From Clostridia bacterium (lineage in GTDB: Bacteria > Bacillota > Clostridia > Christensenellales > Aristaeellaceae): 32,350 nt of DNA. Location of the stretch: assembly GCA_017410445.1 (NCBI GenBank), contig JAFQQU010000063.1, forward strand, positions 1 through 32,350, written 5' to 3'. The number at the start of each line of letters is the position of its first letter. Position 1 is the first letter of the stretch. Position numbers and translations under genes: made by a program. A model generated the notes under the pieces. The model did no database searches. It had not been told where the DNA came from and saw only the letters and a program-made list of their open reading frames with translations. Of the stretch, positions 24,867 through 32,350 are shown piece after piece.

Positions 24867-25793
24867 TCAGCCCTTCAGAGAGCCGATCATGACGCCCTTG
24901 ACGAAATACTTCTGGATGAACGGATAGATGCACAGAATCGGGACCGTCGCAACGACGATCAGGGAGTACTTCAGCAGGTCCGCCATGCCCTGCATCGCGA
25001 TGGCCGCTTCGGGGTCAACGATGTCGTTGACGTCGATCTGATTCATGACCAGAATCTCGCGCAGGAAGATCTGCAGCGGATACTTGTTGGAATCGGATAG
25101 ATAGATGAACGCGCTGAAGTAGGAATTCCAGTGGCCGATGGCGTACTGCATGGCGATAACCGCGATGACCGCCTTGGACAGCGGCAGAACGAATTCAAAG
25201 AAGAAGCGGAAGTCGCTGCAGCCGTCGATCTGCGCGGCCTGCAGCAGATCGTCCGGAATGGTGGAATTGAGGAAGGTACGGGTTACGATCATCTGCGAGA
25301 CGCCCAGCGCGCCCGGCAGCACCATGACCCAGAAGGTGTTCAGGATCTTCAGGTTGCGCATGACCAGATAAGAGGGGATCATGCCGCCGCCGAAGAGCAT
25401 GGTGAAGGTGAAGAGGAAGGTGAAGAAGCCGCGGTGAGGCAGCGTCTTTCTGGCCAGCGGATAGGCGCAGATCAGGGTGATGGCGACGTTAATCAGCGTG
25501 CCCAGCACGGTGTAGAAGATGGTGTTGCGGTAGCCGATCCATACCTTGGCGTTTTCAAATACCTTCTTGTAGCCTTCGATGCTCGGTTCGACCGGCCACA
25601 GAACGACCTGTCCGGTGCTGACGGCGTTGGCCGAGGAGAAGGAACAGGAGAGGATGTAGATCAGCGGGTAGAGAACCGCCAGCGTCAGAAGGCCGACGAC
25701 CGCATAGCTGACTGCGTAGAATACCTTGTCGTCCAGAGAGCGGCGGGGACGCGAATAAGTATGCCGGATTTTCCGGGTCTGAGTTTTCATCAT
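24867..25793 (-). CDS. Carbohydrate ABC transporter permease (LplC/YtcP type)
   Basis: A 308-residue inner-membrane permease of the MalG-like group. Six transmembrane segments are visible, the first at about 27-48 (YAVSYAVVGLLTLAVLYPLI). The EAA loop that contacts the ATPase is 'DDLLQAAQIDGCSDFRFFFE', followed by 'FVLPLSKAVIAVIAMQYAIG'. The insertion 'FGGGMIPSYLVMRNLKILNT' is typical of LplC/YtcP permeases, which import complex oligosaccharides. The start at 25793 (third codon of the frame) is chosen because the AGGAGG is only 3 nt before the first ATG but 9 nt before this one. It lies 15 nt after the LplB-like gene. No ATPase gene is in the operon; such systems often share a multitask MsmK-like ATPase encoded elsewhere. 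Confidence 0.93.
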   Translation of the reverse strand: MMKTQTRKIRHTYSRPRRSLDDKVFYAVSYAVVGLLTLAVLYPLIYILSCSFSSANAVSTGQVVLWPVEPSIEGYKKVFENAKVWIGYRNTIFYTVLGTLINVAITLICAYPLARKTLPHRGFFTFLFTFTMLFGGGMIPSYLVMRNLKILNTFWVMVLPGALGVSQMIVTRTFLNSTIPDDLLQAAQIDGCSDFRFFFEFVLPLSKAVIAVIAMQYAIGHWNSYFSAFIYLSDSNKYPLQIFLREILVMNQIDVNDIVDPEAAIAMQGMADLLKYSLIVVATVPILCIYPFIQKYFVKGVMIGSLKG

Positions 25794-25808
25794 GTTCATC
25801 GTCCTCCT

Positions 25809-26735
25809 TTACCACAGACTGGTCTCGCTCACGCGGCGCGAAATCGTGTTGACGGTCGTGATGAGAATCAGGTTGACAATCGAGTTGAACATGCCGATGG
25901 CGGTCGAATAGGAATAGTCGTTTCCGACGCCCGCGCCAAGGCCCTTCTTATAAACGAAGGTAGAAATGATTTCACTGGCGCTGATGTTCAGGCTGTTCTG
26001 CATGAGGTAGGTCTTTTCGAAGCCGATGCTCATGATGGAACCCATTCGGAGGATCAGCATGATGACGATGGTGGGCACCAGCGCCGGGAAGTCGATGTGG
26101 ATGACGCGCTGGAAGCGGGATGCGCCGTCCACCTCGGCCGCCTCGTGCAGCTCGCCGCTGACGTTGGTCAGCGCGGCGATGTAGATGATCGAGTTATAGC
26201 CGAAGCCCTGCCATACGCCCGACCAGACGTACAGATGCTTGAACATCGCGGGCTTGGAGAACAGGTCGGTAGCCATCTCGCCGGTGATCGCCTTATAGAA
26301 CTTGCCGTACAGGCCGACCATCGGATGGAAGATCTGCATCAGCATACCGACCAGAACGACGATGGAGATGAAGTGCGGCATGTAGGTGATGGTCTGAACG
26401 ATCTTCTTGTATTTCGCGTTTTCAACGACGTTCAGCACCAGCGCGAAGATGATCGGGAACGGGAACGCCGCAATCAGCGCATACAGCGACAGCGTCAGCG
26501 TGTTGGTGATGACCTGCTCGAACTGGTAGGCGTTGAAGAACTTGATGAAGTTCTTCATGCCGACCCACGGGCTGCCCGCGATGCCCTTGACGATGCTGAA
26601 CTTTTTGAAGGCGATCTGCAGGCCGAACATGGGCCAGTAGGCGAAGATCAGAATATAGGCAACCGGGATAATCAGAAAAACAAACAGCTGCCAGTGCTGC
26701 TTGTAGCTTTTGAACAGCTTTTTGGTATTGACCAT
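25809..26735 (-). CDS. Carbohydrate ABC transporter permease (LplB type)
   Basis: A 308-residue MalF-like permease of the LplB group. It has six membrane helices, starting at about residues 15-40 ('WQLFVFLIIPVAYILIFAYW'), and the N-terminal 'PMFGLQIAFKKFSIVKGIAG' that marks LplB/YtcP-type systems. The EAA loop is 'GELHEAAEVDGASRFQRVIH'. It pairs with the downstream LplC-like permease (15-nt gap) to form the membrane channel, and with the upstream solute-binding protein (103-nt gap with a hairpin). The ribosome-binding site is AAAGGAAGAGG before the ATG at 26735. The substrate is probably an oligosaccharide of the same polymer attacked by the neighbouring enzymes. Confidence 0.93.
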   Translation of the reverse strand: MVNTKKLFKSYKQHWQLFVFLIIPVAYILIFAYWPMFGLQIAFKKFSIVKGIAGSPWVGMKNFIKFFNAYQFEQVITNTLTLSLYALIAAFPFPIIFALVLNVVENAKYKKIVQTITYMPHFISIVVLVGMLMQIFHPMVGLYGKFYKAITGEMATDLFSKPAMFKHLYVWSGVWQGFGYNSIIYIAALTNVSGELHEAAEVDGASRFQRVIHIDFPALVPTIVIMLILRMGSIMSIGFEKTYLMQNSLNISASEIISTFVYKKGLGAGVGNDYSYSTAIGMFNSIVNLILITTVNTISRRVSETSLW

Positions 26736-26761
26736 AAGCCTCTTCCTTTCTGAATGAGAAA

Positions 26762-26795
26762 CGGCCCTGCCCCCGACTATCGGAGAGCAGGGCCG
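26762..26795 (-). terminator. Intergenic hairpin between binding protein and permeases
   Basis: A 9-bp stem CGGCCCTGC (26762-26770) / GCAGGGCCG (26787-26795), followed on the minus strand by TTTCTCATT. It is probably a partial terminator or 3' stabiliser that keeps binding-protein mRNA in excess, as in many ABC operons. Confidence 0.55.
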
Positions 26796-26838
26796 CAGCT
26801 TGAGCTAACTATTCAGTTGCATCAATTGATCAGCCGGA

Positions 26839-28470
26839 TTAGTTGGCGCCGTACATGCGGGCGAAGCAGCTGTTGACAGCGTCCATGTAAGCATCCAGGC
26901 CCATCTTGTCGAACTCGGCAACGTAAGCATCCCACTCGGTCTCAACGTCGCGGGCGCCGGTGATGAACTGGGAGAAAGAGGTCAGGACGTAGTCGTTGAT
27001 GGTGCTCTGCAGCTCGGTGACGACTTCCTGCTCAGCCTCGTTGAATACCAGGCCGTTGATGACGGGGGTAGCAGTCTCATACTCACCCATGATGTTCTGG
27101 CCCATGTGGTAAGCGGCGTTGTAGGCCAGCGCGTCGGGCGCGGCAGCCTGACCGGCGGTAACGCGGTCGCTCAGGATGCGCGGGCCGGTCTGAGCCCACC
27201 ACTGATTCTGCAGAACGCCCCAGGAGGACAGAACCTGCATGAAGGGCTCGAAGCCCAGGGTCTCGAAGGTGCCGACGGCCTCTTCGGAGGGCTTGATCCA
27301 GTCAACGCCCTCTTCGCCGTAGCGGGTCCAGATGGACATCAGATCGGAGCACAGATAGTCGCCTACGCGGAACGCGGCTTCCGGATACTCGCAGTTAGCG
27401 GTAATGACCATGGCGATGGAGGGAACCTGCTCGGTCCACTGATGGTTCTTAACGCCAGCGGGGCCCTCGAGGGGATCCAGGCAGGTGTAGTGGCCGCGGC
27501 GGACGTCGGTCGCGCCCAGGTTGGTGGCGGAGATGCGGGCTACGCAGCCGACTACTTCGGGTTCGGGGTTCATAACGGCGGTCAGGGAAGCGGCGTCCTG
27601 GGTGATGGACAGCTCGGAAATCAGGCCTTCCTCAACCAGGGAACGGATCCACATGACGCCTTCCTTCCACTCGGGCTTGTTGGCAGCGAAGCCGACGGTG
27701 CCGTCTTCATTGCGCAGGTAGTAGTTTTCCTGAGTGTAGATGAAGGGATTCATCAGGAAGCGCATCAGGTTGCTCTTCAGCGTGCCCTTCTCGCCCATCA
27801 GAGCGATTTCATCGGCCTCGCCGTTGCCGTTCGGGTCGTCGTTCTTGAAGCGGCGCAGCATCTCGGTGAATTCCTCGGTGGTCTTCGGGAACTCGATGCC
27901 CAGAGCATCCAGCCAGGGCTTGTAAACCAGCATGCGGCTGGCGGACAGAGAGTTGTTCAGGAAGCCGTGATAGGCGAATACGCCGTAGATCTCGCCGTCG
28001 TAGCAGGTGACGTAGGGCAGCAGATCTTCCTTGTTCAGGTTGTTGAGGGCCAGCGTCTCATCGATGAAGCCGGTCTGAGTCTGATAATACTCGGTGGTGG
28101 GAACGATCATGCCCATCTCGCCGTACTTGACCAGATTGGCCAGGCCGCCCAGACCGTGCATGATGACGTCGGGCAGCTCTTCGCCGCCGGCCATGATCAT
28201 CAGCTCGACCTTCTGGATCAGCTCATTGCCGTCGCTGGGCAGCTCGACGAACTGCAGGTCAACATTCAGGTCCTTTTCGAGGCGCAGGGTCTGGCCGTTG
28301 GTTTCCCAGTCCTCAACAACAGCGCTCTGCGGAACGCCGACGGTGAAGGTGATCGTCTCGCTGGACAGCGGGATCTGACCGGGGGCGGACAGCTCGATCG
28401 CCATGGCCGGGGCAGTCAGCGCCAGCATCATGACCATCAGAAGGGCGAAGAAGCGACGAGTGTTCTTCAT
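26839..28470 (-). CDS. Extracellular sugar-binding protein of the LplA type
   Basis: A 543-residue solute-binding protein of the family 1/LplA-like group, which captures sugar oligomers outside the cell and hands them to the LplB/LplC permeases. Residues 1-24 are a classic signal peptide (MKNTRR, hydrophobic core, then 'APAMA' before 'IELSAPG'). There is no lipobox cysteine, so cleavage by signal peptidase I is expected instead of lipid anchoring. 'LEKDLNVDLQFVELPSDGNE' and 'FKNDDPNGNGEADEIALMGE' are typical of this group; the Asp/Asn-rich loop is a calcium-site-like motif. The start at 28470 has AAGGAGG 8 nt upstream. It is the first gene of the operon, directly after a strong promoter. Confidence 0.92.
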   Translation of the reverse strand: MKNTRRFFALLMVMMLALTAPAMAIELSAPGQIPLSSETITFTVGVPQSAVVEDWETNGQTLRLEKDLNVDLQFVELPSDGNELIQKVELMIMAGGEELPDVIMHGLGGLANLVKYGEMGMIVPTTEYYQTQTGFIDETLALNNLNKEDLLPYVTCYDGEIYGVFAYHGFLNNSLSASRMLVYKPWLDALGIEFPKTTEEFTEMLRRFKNDDPNGNGEADEIALMGEKGTLKSNLMRFLMNPFIYTQENYYLRNEDGTVGFAANKPEWKEGVMWIRSLVEEGLISELSITQDAASLTAVMNPEPEVVGCVARISATNLGATDVRRGHYTCLDPLEGPAGVKNHQWTEQVPSIAMVITANCEYPEAAFRVGDYLCSDLMSIWTRYGEEGVDWIKPSEEAVGTFETLGFEPFMQVLSSWGVLQNQWWAQTGPRILSDRVTAGQAAAPDALAYNAAYHMGQNIMGEYETATPVINGLVFNEAEQEVVTELQSTINDYVLTSFSQFITGARDVETEWDAYVAEFDKMGLDAYMDAVNSCFARMYGAN

Positions 28471-28528
28471 GACAGTGACCTCCTTAAAAATTTGCACGTC
28501 CATAACGCGTGCTTTAATTTCTGGATTG

Positions 28529-28557
28529 ATTTTACCACATCTCTTAACACTTTGCAA
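28529..28557 (-). promoter_or_regulatory. Promoter of the transporter/enzyme operon
   Basis: On the minus strand TTGCAA (28552-28557) and TAAAAT (28529-28534) are 17 nt apart, with TGG just before the -10. It is back to back with the promoter of the divergent enzyme, so a shared regulator could act here. Confidence 0.75.
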
Positions 28558-28591
28558 GAGGATTTAAAAAATGTCATACTTGTTTTCAACA

Positions 28592-28620
28592 TTGCATCCA
28601 TCTCCATGCTGTTGTATAAT
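28592..28620 (+). promoter_or_regulatory. Promoter of the divergent enzyme gene
   Basis: TTGCAT (28592-28597) and TATAAT (28615-28620) with a 17-nt spacer, 57 nt before the start codon. The two divergent promoters are about 35 nt apart (28557 to 28592). Confidence 0.8.
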
Positions 28621-28677
28621 GGAAGAAGAAATTCAGCCGGAAACGGCGCAGCATCATATACAGGAGGCAGCGGAAAC

Positions 28678-30369
28678 ATGAAAGAGCTCTATCTGGACAT
28701 CATGGAAAAGGCGGTCGGTGCCTACACCGTTCCCCTCATCGAGGAATACATCGAAAAAGTCAGAACCGAAGGCCTTTCCGAGCATGGTTTTCCCCGGCTG
28801 ACGTCGGACGTGGGCATCATGGTCGCGCGCGGGCGGATGCCGCACCTCAGAGACCTGTTCATCAGGCTCATGGACCTGTGCTGCGCGGAAATGCCGGTGG
28901 CATACGGCCGGGCGAAGAATGGCGCGGTCGGCAACGAGTTCAGCGTGAAGGAAGTCGTCATGTGCCTGCTGACCCTCGAGGAGACCAACGCCTTCCCGGA
29001 TGAAATCGGCCGCTGGAAGGACGCCATCCGCTCGATGGACCCCTACGCCATCTATGCAAACATCGCGCCCGTGCCGCCCAAGCCCATGCACAACTGGGCC
29101 GCATTTGCCGCCGCCAGCGAGCAGCTGCGCATCTACGCCGGCCTCGGCGCGCCCACCAGCGCGGCCTTTGTGGACAATCAGGTGGCCTCTCAGCTGTTCA
29201 ACTTCGATGAAAACGGCATGTACCGCGACCCGAACGAGCCCTTCGTCTACGACCTGACCACCCGCGCGCAGCTGGCCATGGCCCTGCACTACGGATACGA
29301 CGGCAGCAACAGCAAGGAGCTCTACGACAATCTCTTCAAGGCAAGCAAGCAGTCGCTCCTGATGCAGTCGGTCACCGGCGAGATTCCCTTCGGCGGCCGC
29401 AGCAATCAGTTCCTGCACAACGAGCCCATGTTCGCCGCGCTGCTCGAGTATGAAGCGGTTCAGCACAAGAAACACGGCGACATGGAAACCGCCCGCAAGT
29501 GCCGCCGCGCAGCCCTCAGGTGCGCGAAGAACTCGCTGAAATGGCTGAGCATGGATCATCTCTACCACATCAAAAACGGCTACGAGCCCTTCAGCGGCTT
29601 CGGCTGCGAGCCCTACGGCTACTTCCACAAGTACATGGTCACGGTCGCCTCCTTCGCAAACTTTGCCTATCTTCTGGCGGACGACAGCATCGACCCGCGG
29701 CCTGAGGAGGAAACCGCCGAGAAATACATCCACAGCACCAGCGAGCACTTCCACAAGACCTTCATCAAATTCAACGATTACTTCCTCGAATACGAGACCC
29801 GCGCCGATTTCCATTACGACTGCAACGGTCTGGGCCGCATCCACAAGAAGGACGCCCCCTCGCCCATCTGCATGTCCGTGCCAGTCACGCCCACGCCCTC
29901 CTATGGTCTGGACCTGACCAACCCCGCTCCCCTCTCCCTCTGCGCCGGTCTGAAGACGGCGGACGGCGTCGAATACTCCTGCCTGCCGGGCACGCAGTAT
30001 GAAATGAAGGAGCAGGCGGTGACCGACGGCATGGCGAAGCTGGTCTGGAAGGTCACTTTGCCCGGCGGAAGCGCGTTCACCGAGGAATGCACCGTGACGG
30101 ACGAGGGCGTCTGCCTGCGCTTCAGCGCGGACGGCGAAATCTCCGTCCTCCTGCCCGCCTTTGAGAGCGACGGCTGGAGAAAGAGCGAAATCACGGTAAG
30201 CGGCGCGGACGCCTGCGTGGCCTATGAGGGCTGGAAGTGCAGCTACTCTGCCTCTTCTCCCCTCTCCCTCGCGCCCGAAACCTACGGAAACCGCAACGGC
30301 CATTACCGCGCCCTGACCCTCGCCGCCGACAAGACCGCGGAAATCCGCATCGCGATCGAAAAGGCGTAA
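28678..30369 (+). CDS. Second putative toroid-type carbohydrate-active enzyme (family not recognised)
   Basis: A 563-residue soluble protein with no signal peptide. Residues about 1-350 look like an alpha/alpha toroid: 'PKPMHNWAAFAAASEQLRIY', 'YRDPNEPFVYDLTTRAQLAM', 'GEIPFGGRSNQFLHNEPMFA' and 'GCEPYGYFHKYMVTVASFAN' are aromatic- and His-rich helices that would line an active-site cleft. Residues about 400-563 are beta-rich. It resembles heparinase-like lyases or unsaturated-uronyl hydrolases in outline only; I cannot name the family. The start at 28678 has AGGAGG 10 nt upstream. The same frame is open far upstream, antisense to the binding-protein gene, but the promoter and ribosome-binding site fix the start here. 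It is divergent from the transporter operon and probably part of the same pathway. Confidence 0.6.
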   Translation: MKELYLDIMEKAVGAYTVPLIEEYIEKVRTEGLSEHGFPRLTSDVGIMVARGRMPHLRDLFIRLMDLCCAEMPVAYGRAKNGAVGNEFSVKEVVMCLLTLEETNAFPDEIGRWKDAIRSMDPYAIYANIAPVPPKPMHNWAAFAAASEQLRIYAGLGAPTSAAFVDNQVASQLFNFDENGMYRDPNEPFVYDLTTRAQLAMALHYGYDGSNSKELYDNLFKASKQSLLMQSVTGEIPFGGRSNQFLHNEPMFAALLEYEAVQHKKHGDMETARKCRRAALRCAKNSLKWLSMDHLYHIKNGYEPFSGFGCEPYGYFHKYMVTVASFANFAYLLADDSIDPRPEEETAEKYIHSTSEHFHKTFIKFNDYFLEYETRADFHYDCNGLGRIHKKDAPSPICMSVPVTPTPSYGLDLTNPAPLSLCAGLKTADGVEYSCLPGTQYEMKEQAVTDGMAKLVWKVTLPGGSAFTEECTVTDEGVCLRFSADGEISVLLPAFESDGWRKSEITVSGADACVAYEGWKCSYSASSPLSLAPETYGNRNGHYRALTLAADKTAEIRIAIEKA

Positions 30370-30380
30370 ATACCGCACAA

Positions 30381-30430
30381 AGAAGGCCTGCCGCACCGGA
30401 GCAATTCCATGCGGCAGGCCTCTTTTTATT
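30381..30430. terminator. Bidirectional terminator between the enzyme and the Ig-like protein
   Basis: A perfect 12-bp stem AGGCCTGCCGCA (30384-30395) / TGCGGCAGGCCT (30410-30421) with CTTTTTATT on the right. On the opposite strand the tail is TCTTTG, so it is better for the plus-strand gene. Confidence 0.85.
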
Positions 30431-30444
30431 CTTCGGGCAACAGG

Positions 30445-32350
30445 TTATTTCTCTATATAAACGATATTATAGACCATTCCGTTCTCGCCATAGCGGACAT
30501 ACAGACTGCCCGGATACTTACCGGACGTGAAAACCTGATCCGACACGCAGTATTTGTCCTCCCAGTAAAGCTTATCCTTCGAGGAGCCGGTCGTCAGCGT
30601 CCATCCCCTCCGGCTCAGCTCAGAGGATACCTGCACAGGCTTCTGATCCGGATACACGCCGAACAGATTATATTTTCCATCCGTCTGCGCATACCGCAGC
30701 ACAATGCCTTTCACCTTTCCAATGCTGTCCGTCAGATACACAGTGCTCAGATAATCACACTGATAGTGACGGTACAGATCGTTCTTATACTGCGATACCG
30801 GCTGCTCCAGCAGCTGGTTGACCTCATTGATGTTCTTGCCGACCAGCCCGGACAGATCGCCGTAAAAGCGTGTCGGCGCGGATACATACACCGGACAGGA
30901 GACGCCGTAGGAATGGGTCAGTTCGGCCCTGATATATGCCGTACCTCCGCCCACAGCAGTTACAGTGCCGTTCTGATCGACCACAGCAGCCTCGGGATTG
31001 CCGCTGGTCCAGACGAATTTCACCTGTGCCGTGCTGGGGGTGAGGACGACATTCAGCTTCTGCTGCTCGCCCACCTGCATATGCACGTACTGCCTGTCCA
31101 TTTCGATATGCGTCGGCTGTTCTCCGAAGCCCGCAGCAATGAGATCTCCATAGAGCACACCGGTTATCTTCCCGGAATCGTCCTTCATCGTAAGCACGTT
31201 CATCTCAGGATGCTTTTCCGAATAATACATCCGTTCGCCGCCGATCTCAATCAGAGGCGTCCATTCCTTCGCAATCAGCGCGGAATCAGCTCCCCTCTGG
31301 TTCTGCGTCAGGTTCACGCCGAACAGATTGTACCTGCTGCTTACCCGGTTAACCTCCCCCAGCATACCGATCAGTACAACGCGGTCGGCCGGATTGGTCA
31401 TCATAATCAGATACTTGTTATAAAAGAGATTCTGATCCAACGCCTGCTGCATGGGATCAGCCAGCCGCAGATTGATATCCCGGATGGTCATGCCGAGACA
31501 GACGGATACATCGCCCTTGATCTCGGGCGGATCGACTACCTTGACGGTAACCCTGTCCTTCTTGCCGCCATAGGCATAAACCGTAATTCTGGCCGTCCCT
31601 TCAGAGACCGCAGTGAGAACGCCATGTGAATCCACTCTCACGCACTTCTGATTATCGCTGTGCCACTGCACGCTCTGTTTGGCGGTAGCGGGCTCGACAG
31701 CGGCCGTCAGCTGCAGGGTGTCTCCGGTGGTAACGCTTATCTGATCCGGTCCGTCGATGACCACCTTGTCCGGAATGTATGGATCGATGACGCGGACGGT
31801 GATGCTGGCCTTCTTGCCGTTGTGGGTCCTGACAGTGATTTTCGCTGTGCCGTCAATTCCAGGCGTGATCACGCCCACGCCATTGATGTTGGAAACCATC
31901 GCACAATCGGTGTCGGAACTGGTCCACGTCAACTCACTTCGTGCGGTGGAGGGCGTCATCTTCACTTCGAGGCGCAGTACATCTCCCTTCAGCACAGTAG
32001 GTATGCCGCTTTCGACAAACTCTATCTTCTCCGGCTTGTACGGATCGACCACCTTGATCCTGACGGTATCCTTCTTGCCGTTATATGTCTGAACCGTAAT
32101 CGTCGCAGTGCCTTCCGTCAAGGCGGTCACCATGCCGTTTACGTCAACCAACGCATATTTGCTCCTCGAACTGCTCCATGTCAGATCGCTCTTCGCCGTC
32201 GCGGGCTCCATCCCGGCGCTCAGCTGCAGGGTTTCGCCCCTGCCAAGCACCAGCGTTCCGCTCTGCTCCAGCTCTATCTTCTCCGGCTTGTACGGATCGA
32301 CCACCTTGATCCTGACGGTATCCTTCTTGCCGTTATATGTCTGAACCGTA
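30445..32350 (-). CDS. Repetitive Big_2 (bacterial Ig-like) surface protein, N-terminus beyond the window
   Basis: The C-terminal 635 codons are in the window; the frame continues past 32350, so the true start is not seen (a GTG at 32304 is internal). Layout from the visible N-side: an incomplete Big_2 unit, three full Big_2 units of about 84-87 residues ('VDPYKPEKIE', 'ATITVQTYNGKKDTVRIKVV' signatures), a non-Ig module A (about 120 residues), one more Big_2 unit ('PTHIEMDRQYVHMQVGEQQK'), and a related module B to the end. Modules A and B share 'YNLFGV...Q', 'W' and C-terminal 'GKI.GVLY/GSLYVRYG' positions, so they are duplicates. Big_2 domains are common in secreted adhesins and glycan-binding proteins. 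No LPXTG anchor is present at this C-terminus. Confidence 0.85.
   Translation of the reverse strand, partial: TVQTYNGKKDTVRIKVVDPYKPEKIELEQSGTLVLGRGETLQLSAGMEPATAKSDLTWSSSRSKYALVDVNGMVTALTEGTATITVQTYNGKKDTVRIKVVDPYKPEKIEFVESGIPTVLKGDVLRLEVKMTPSTARSELTWTSSDTDCAMVSNINGVGVITPGIDGTAKITVRTHNGKKASITVRVIDPYIPDKVVIDGPDQISVTTGDTLQLTAAVEPATAKQSVQWHSDNQKCVRVDSHGVLTAVSEGTARITVYAYGGKKDRVTVKVVDPPEIKGDVSVCLGMTIRDINLRLADPMQQALDQNLFYNKYLIMMTNPADRVVLIGMLGEVNRVSSRYNLFGVNLTQNQRGADSALIAKEWTPLIEIGGERMYYSEKHPEMNVLTMKDDSGKITGVLYGDLIAAGFGEQPTHIEMDRQYVHMQVGEQQKLNVVLTPSTAQVKFVWTSGNPEAAVVDQNGTVTAVGGGTAYIRAELTHSYGVSCPVYVSAPTRFYGDLSGLVGKNINEVNQLLEQPVSQYKNDLYRHYQCDYLSTVYLTDSIGKVKGIVLRYAQTDGKYNLFGVYPDQKPVQVSSELSRRGWTLTTGSSKDKLYWEDKYCVSDQVFTSGKYPGSLYVRYGENGMVYNIVYIEK
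32020..32098. repeat. 79-bp direct repeat, copy 1 (within Big_2 region)
   Basis: Identical to 32272-32350, with a period of 252 bp (84 codons). It encodes the end of one Ig unit and the start of the next on the minus strand. The identity indicates recent duplication or gene conversion. Confidence 0.9.
32272..32350. repeat. 79-bp direct repeat, copy 2 (runs to the window edge)
   Basis: Identical to 32020-32098; the match may continue beyond the window. The repeat would cause slippage or assembly collapse in this gene. Confidence 0.9.

Noticed and set aside
27106-28677. N-terminal extension of the divergent enzyme gene
   Set aside because: The frame is open but runs antisense through the binding-protein gene and through both promoters; AGGAGG and a start at 28678 fit much better.
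32304-32350. GTG at 32302-32304 as the start of the Ig-like protein
   Set aside because: The frame continues upstream with a repeat segment identical to the internal one, no ribosome-binding site precedes it, and a secreted protein would need a signal peptide.

Overview
The window looks like a chromosomal piece of an anaerobic, moderately GC-rich Bacillota bacterium, most likely an uncultivated gut Clostridia-type lineage. This is an inference. It rests on strong AGGAGG ribosome-binding sites, an LplB/LplC-type sugar ABC transporter, an AddA helicase-nuclease, a yybP-ykoY manganese riboswitch in front of mntP, and an oxygen-sensitive glycyl radical enzyme with its activase. No rRNA, tRNA, CRISPR array, insertion sequence or phage gene was seen.

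Left part (1-7085, minus strand): a housekeeping run reads right to left from a good promoter at about 6954-6982. It holds murA (peptidoglycan), topB (topoisomerase III), a NYN-nuclease/LOTUS RNA-binding protein, an unusual parallel beta-helix/GNAT fusion, a small GNAT acetyltransferase, and the start of a membrane or secreted protein cut by the window edge. Next, on the plus strand (7086-12089), come a YgjP-like zinc metalloprotease, addA without addB, and a CCG-domain cysteine-rich protein. A dispersed palindromic repeat and a bidirectional terminator separate these from a minus-strand group (12346-15653) of asd, a GNAT-like protein and a short GH127-type beta-L-arabinofuranosidase-like enzyme.

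Middle (15654-21187, plus strand): a consensus promoter and a manganese riboswitch drive mntP. They are followed by an aldo/keto reductase with its own promoter, then by a two-gene unit of a divergent glycyl radical enzyme (active-site Cys-Tyr-Asn in place of the dehydratase Cys-Val-Glu) and its radical-SAM activase, overlapping by 4 nt.

Right part (21243-30369): a Gram-positive style polysaccharide-utilisation locus. On the minus strand are a solute-binding protein, LplB-like and LplC-like permeases, a large enzyme that looks like an alpha/alpha-toroid polysaccharide-active protein, and a BNR_4 beta-propeller protein. Divergent from it, with back-to-back promoters at 28529-28620, is a second unrecognised toroid-like enzyme. 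None of the three enzymes has a signal peptide, so the model is import of oligosaccharides followed by cytoplasmic breakdown. No transporter ATPase and no regulator is present in the window. The window ends inside a repetitive Big_2 (bacterial Ig-like) surface protein whose repeats are partly identical at DNA level.

The most unusual items are the divergent glycyl radical enzyme pair, the beta-helix/GNAT fusion, the polysaccharide locus with two unfamiliar enzymes, and the interleaved Ig/novel-module protein at the right edge.
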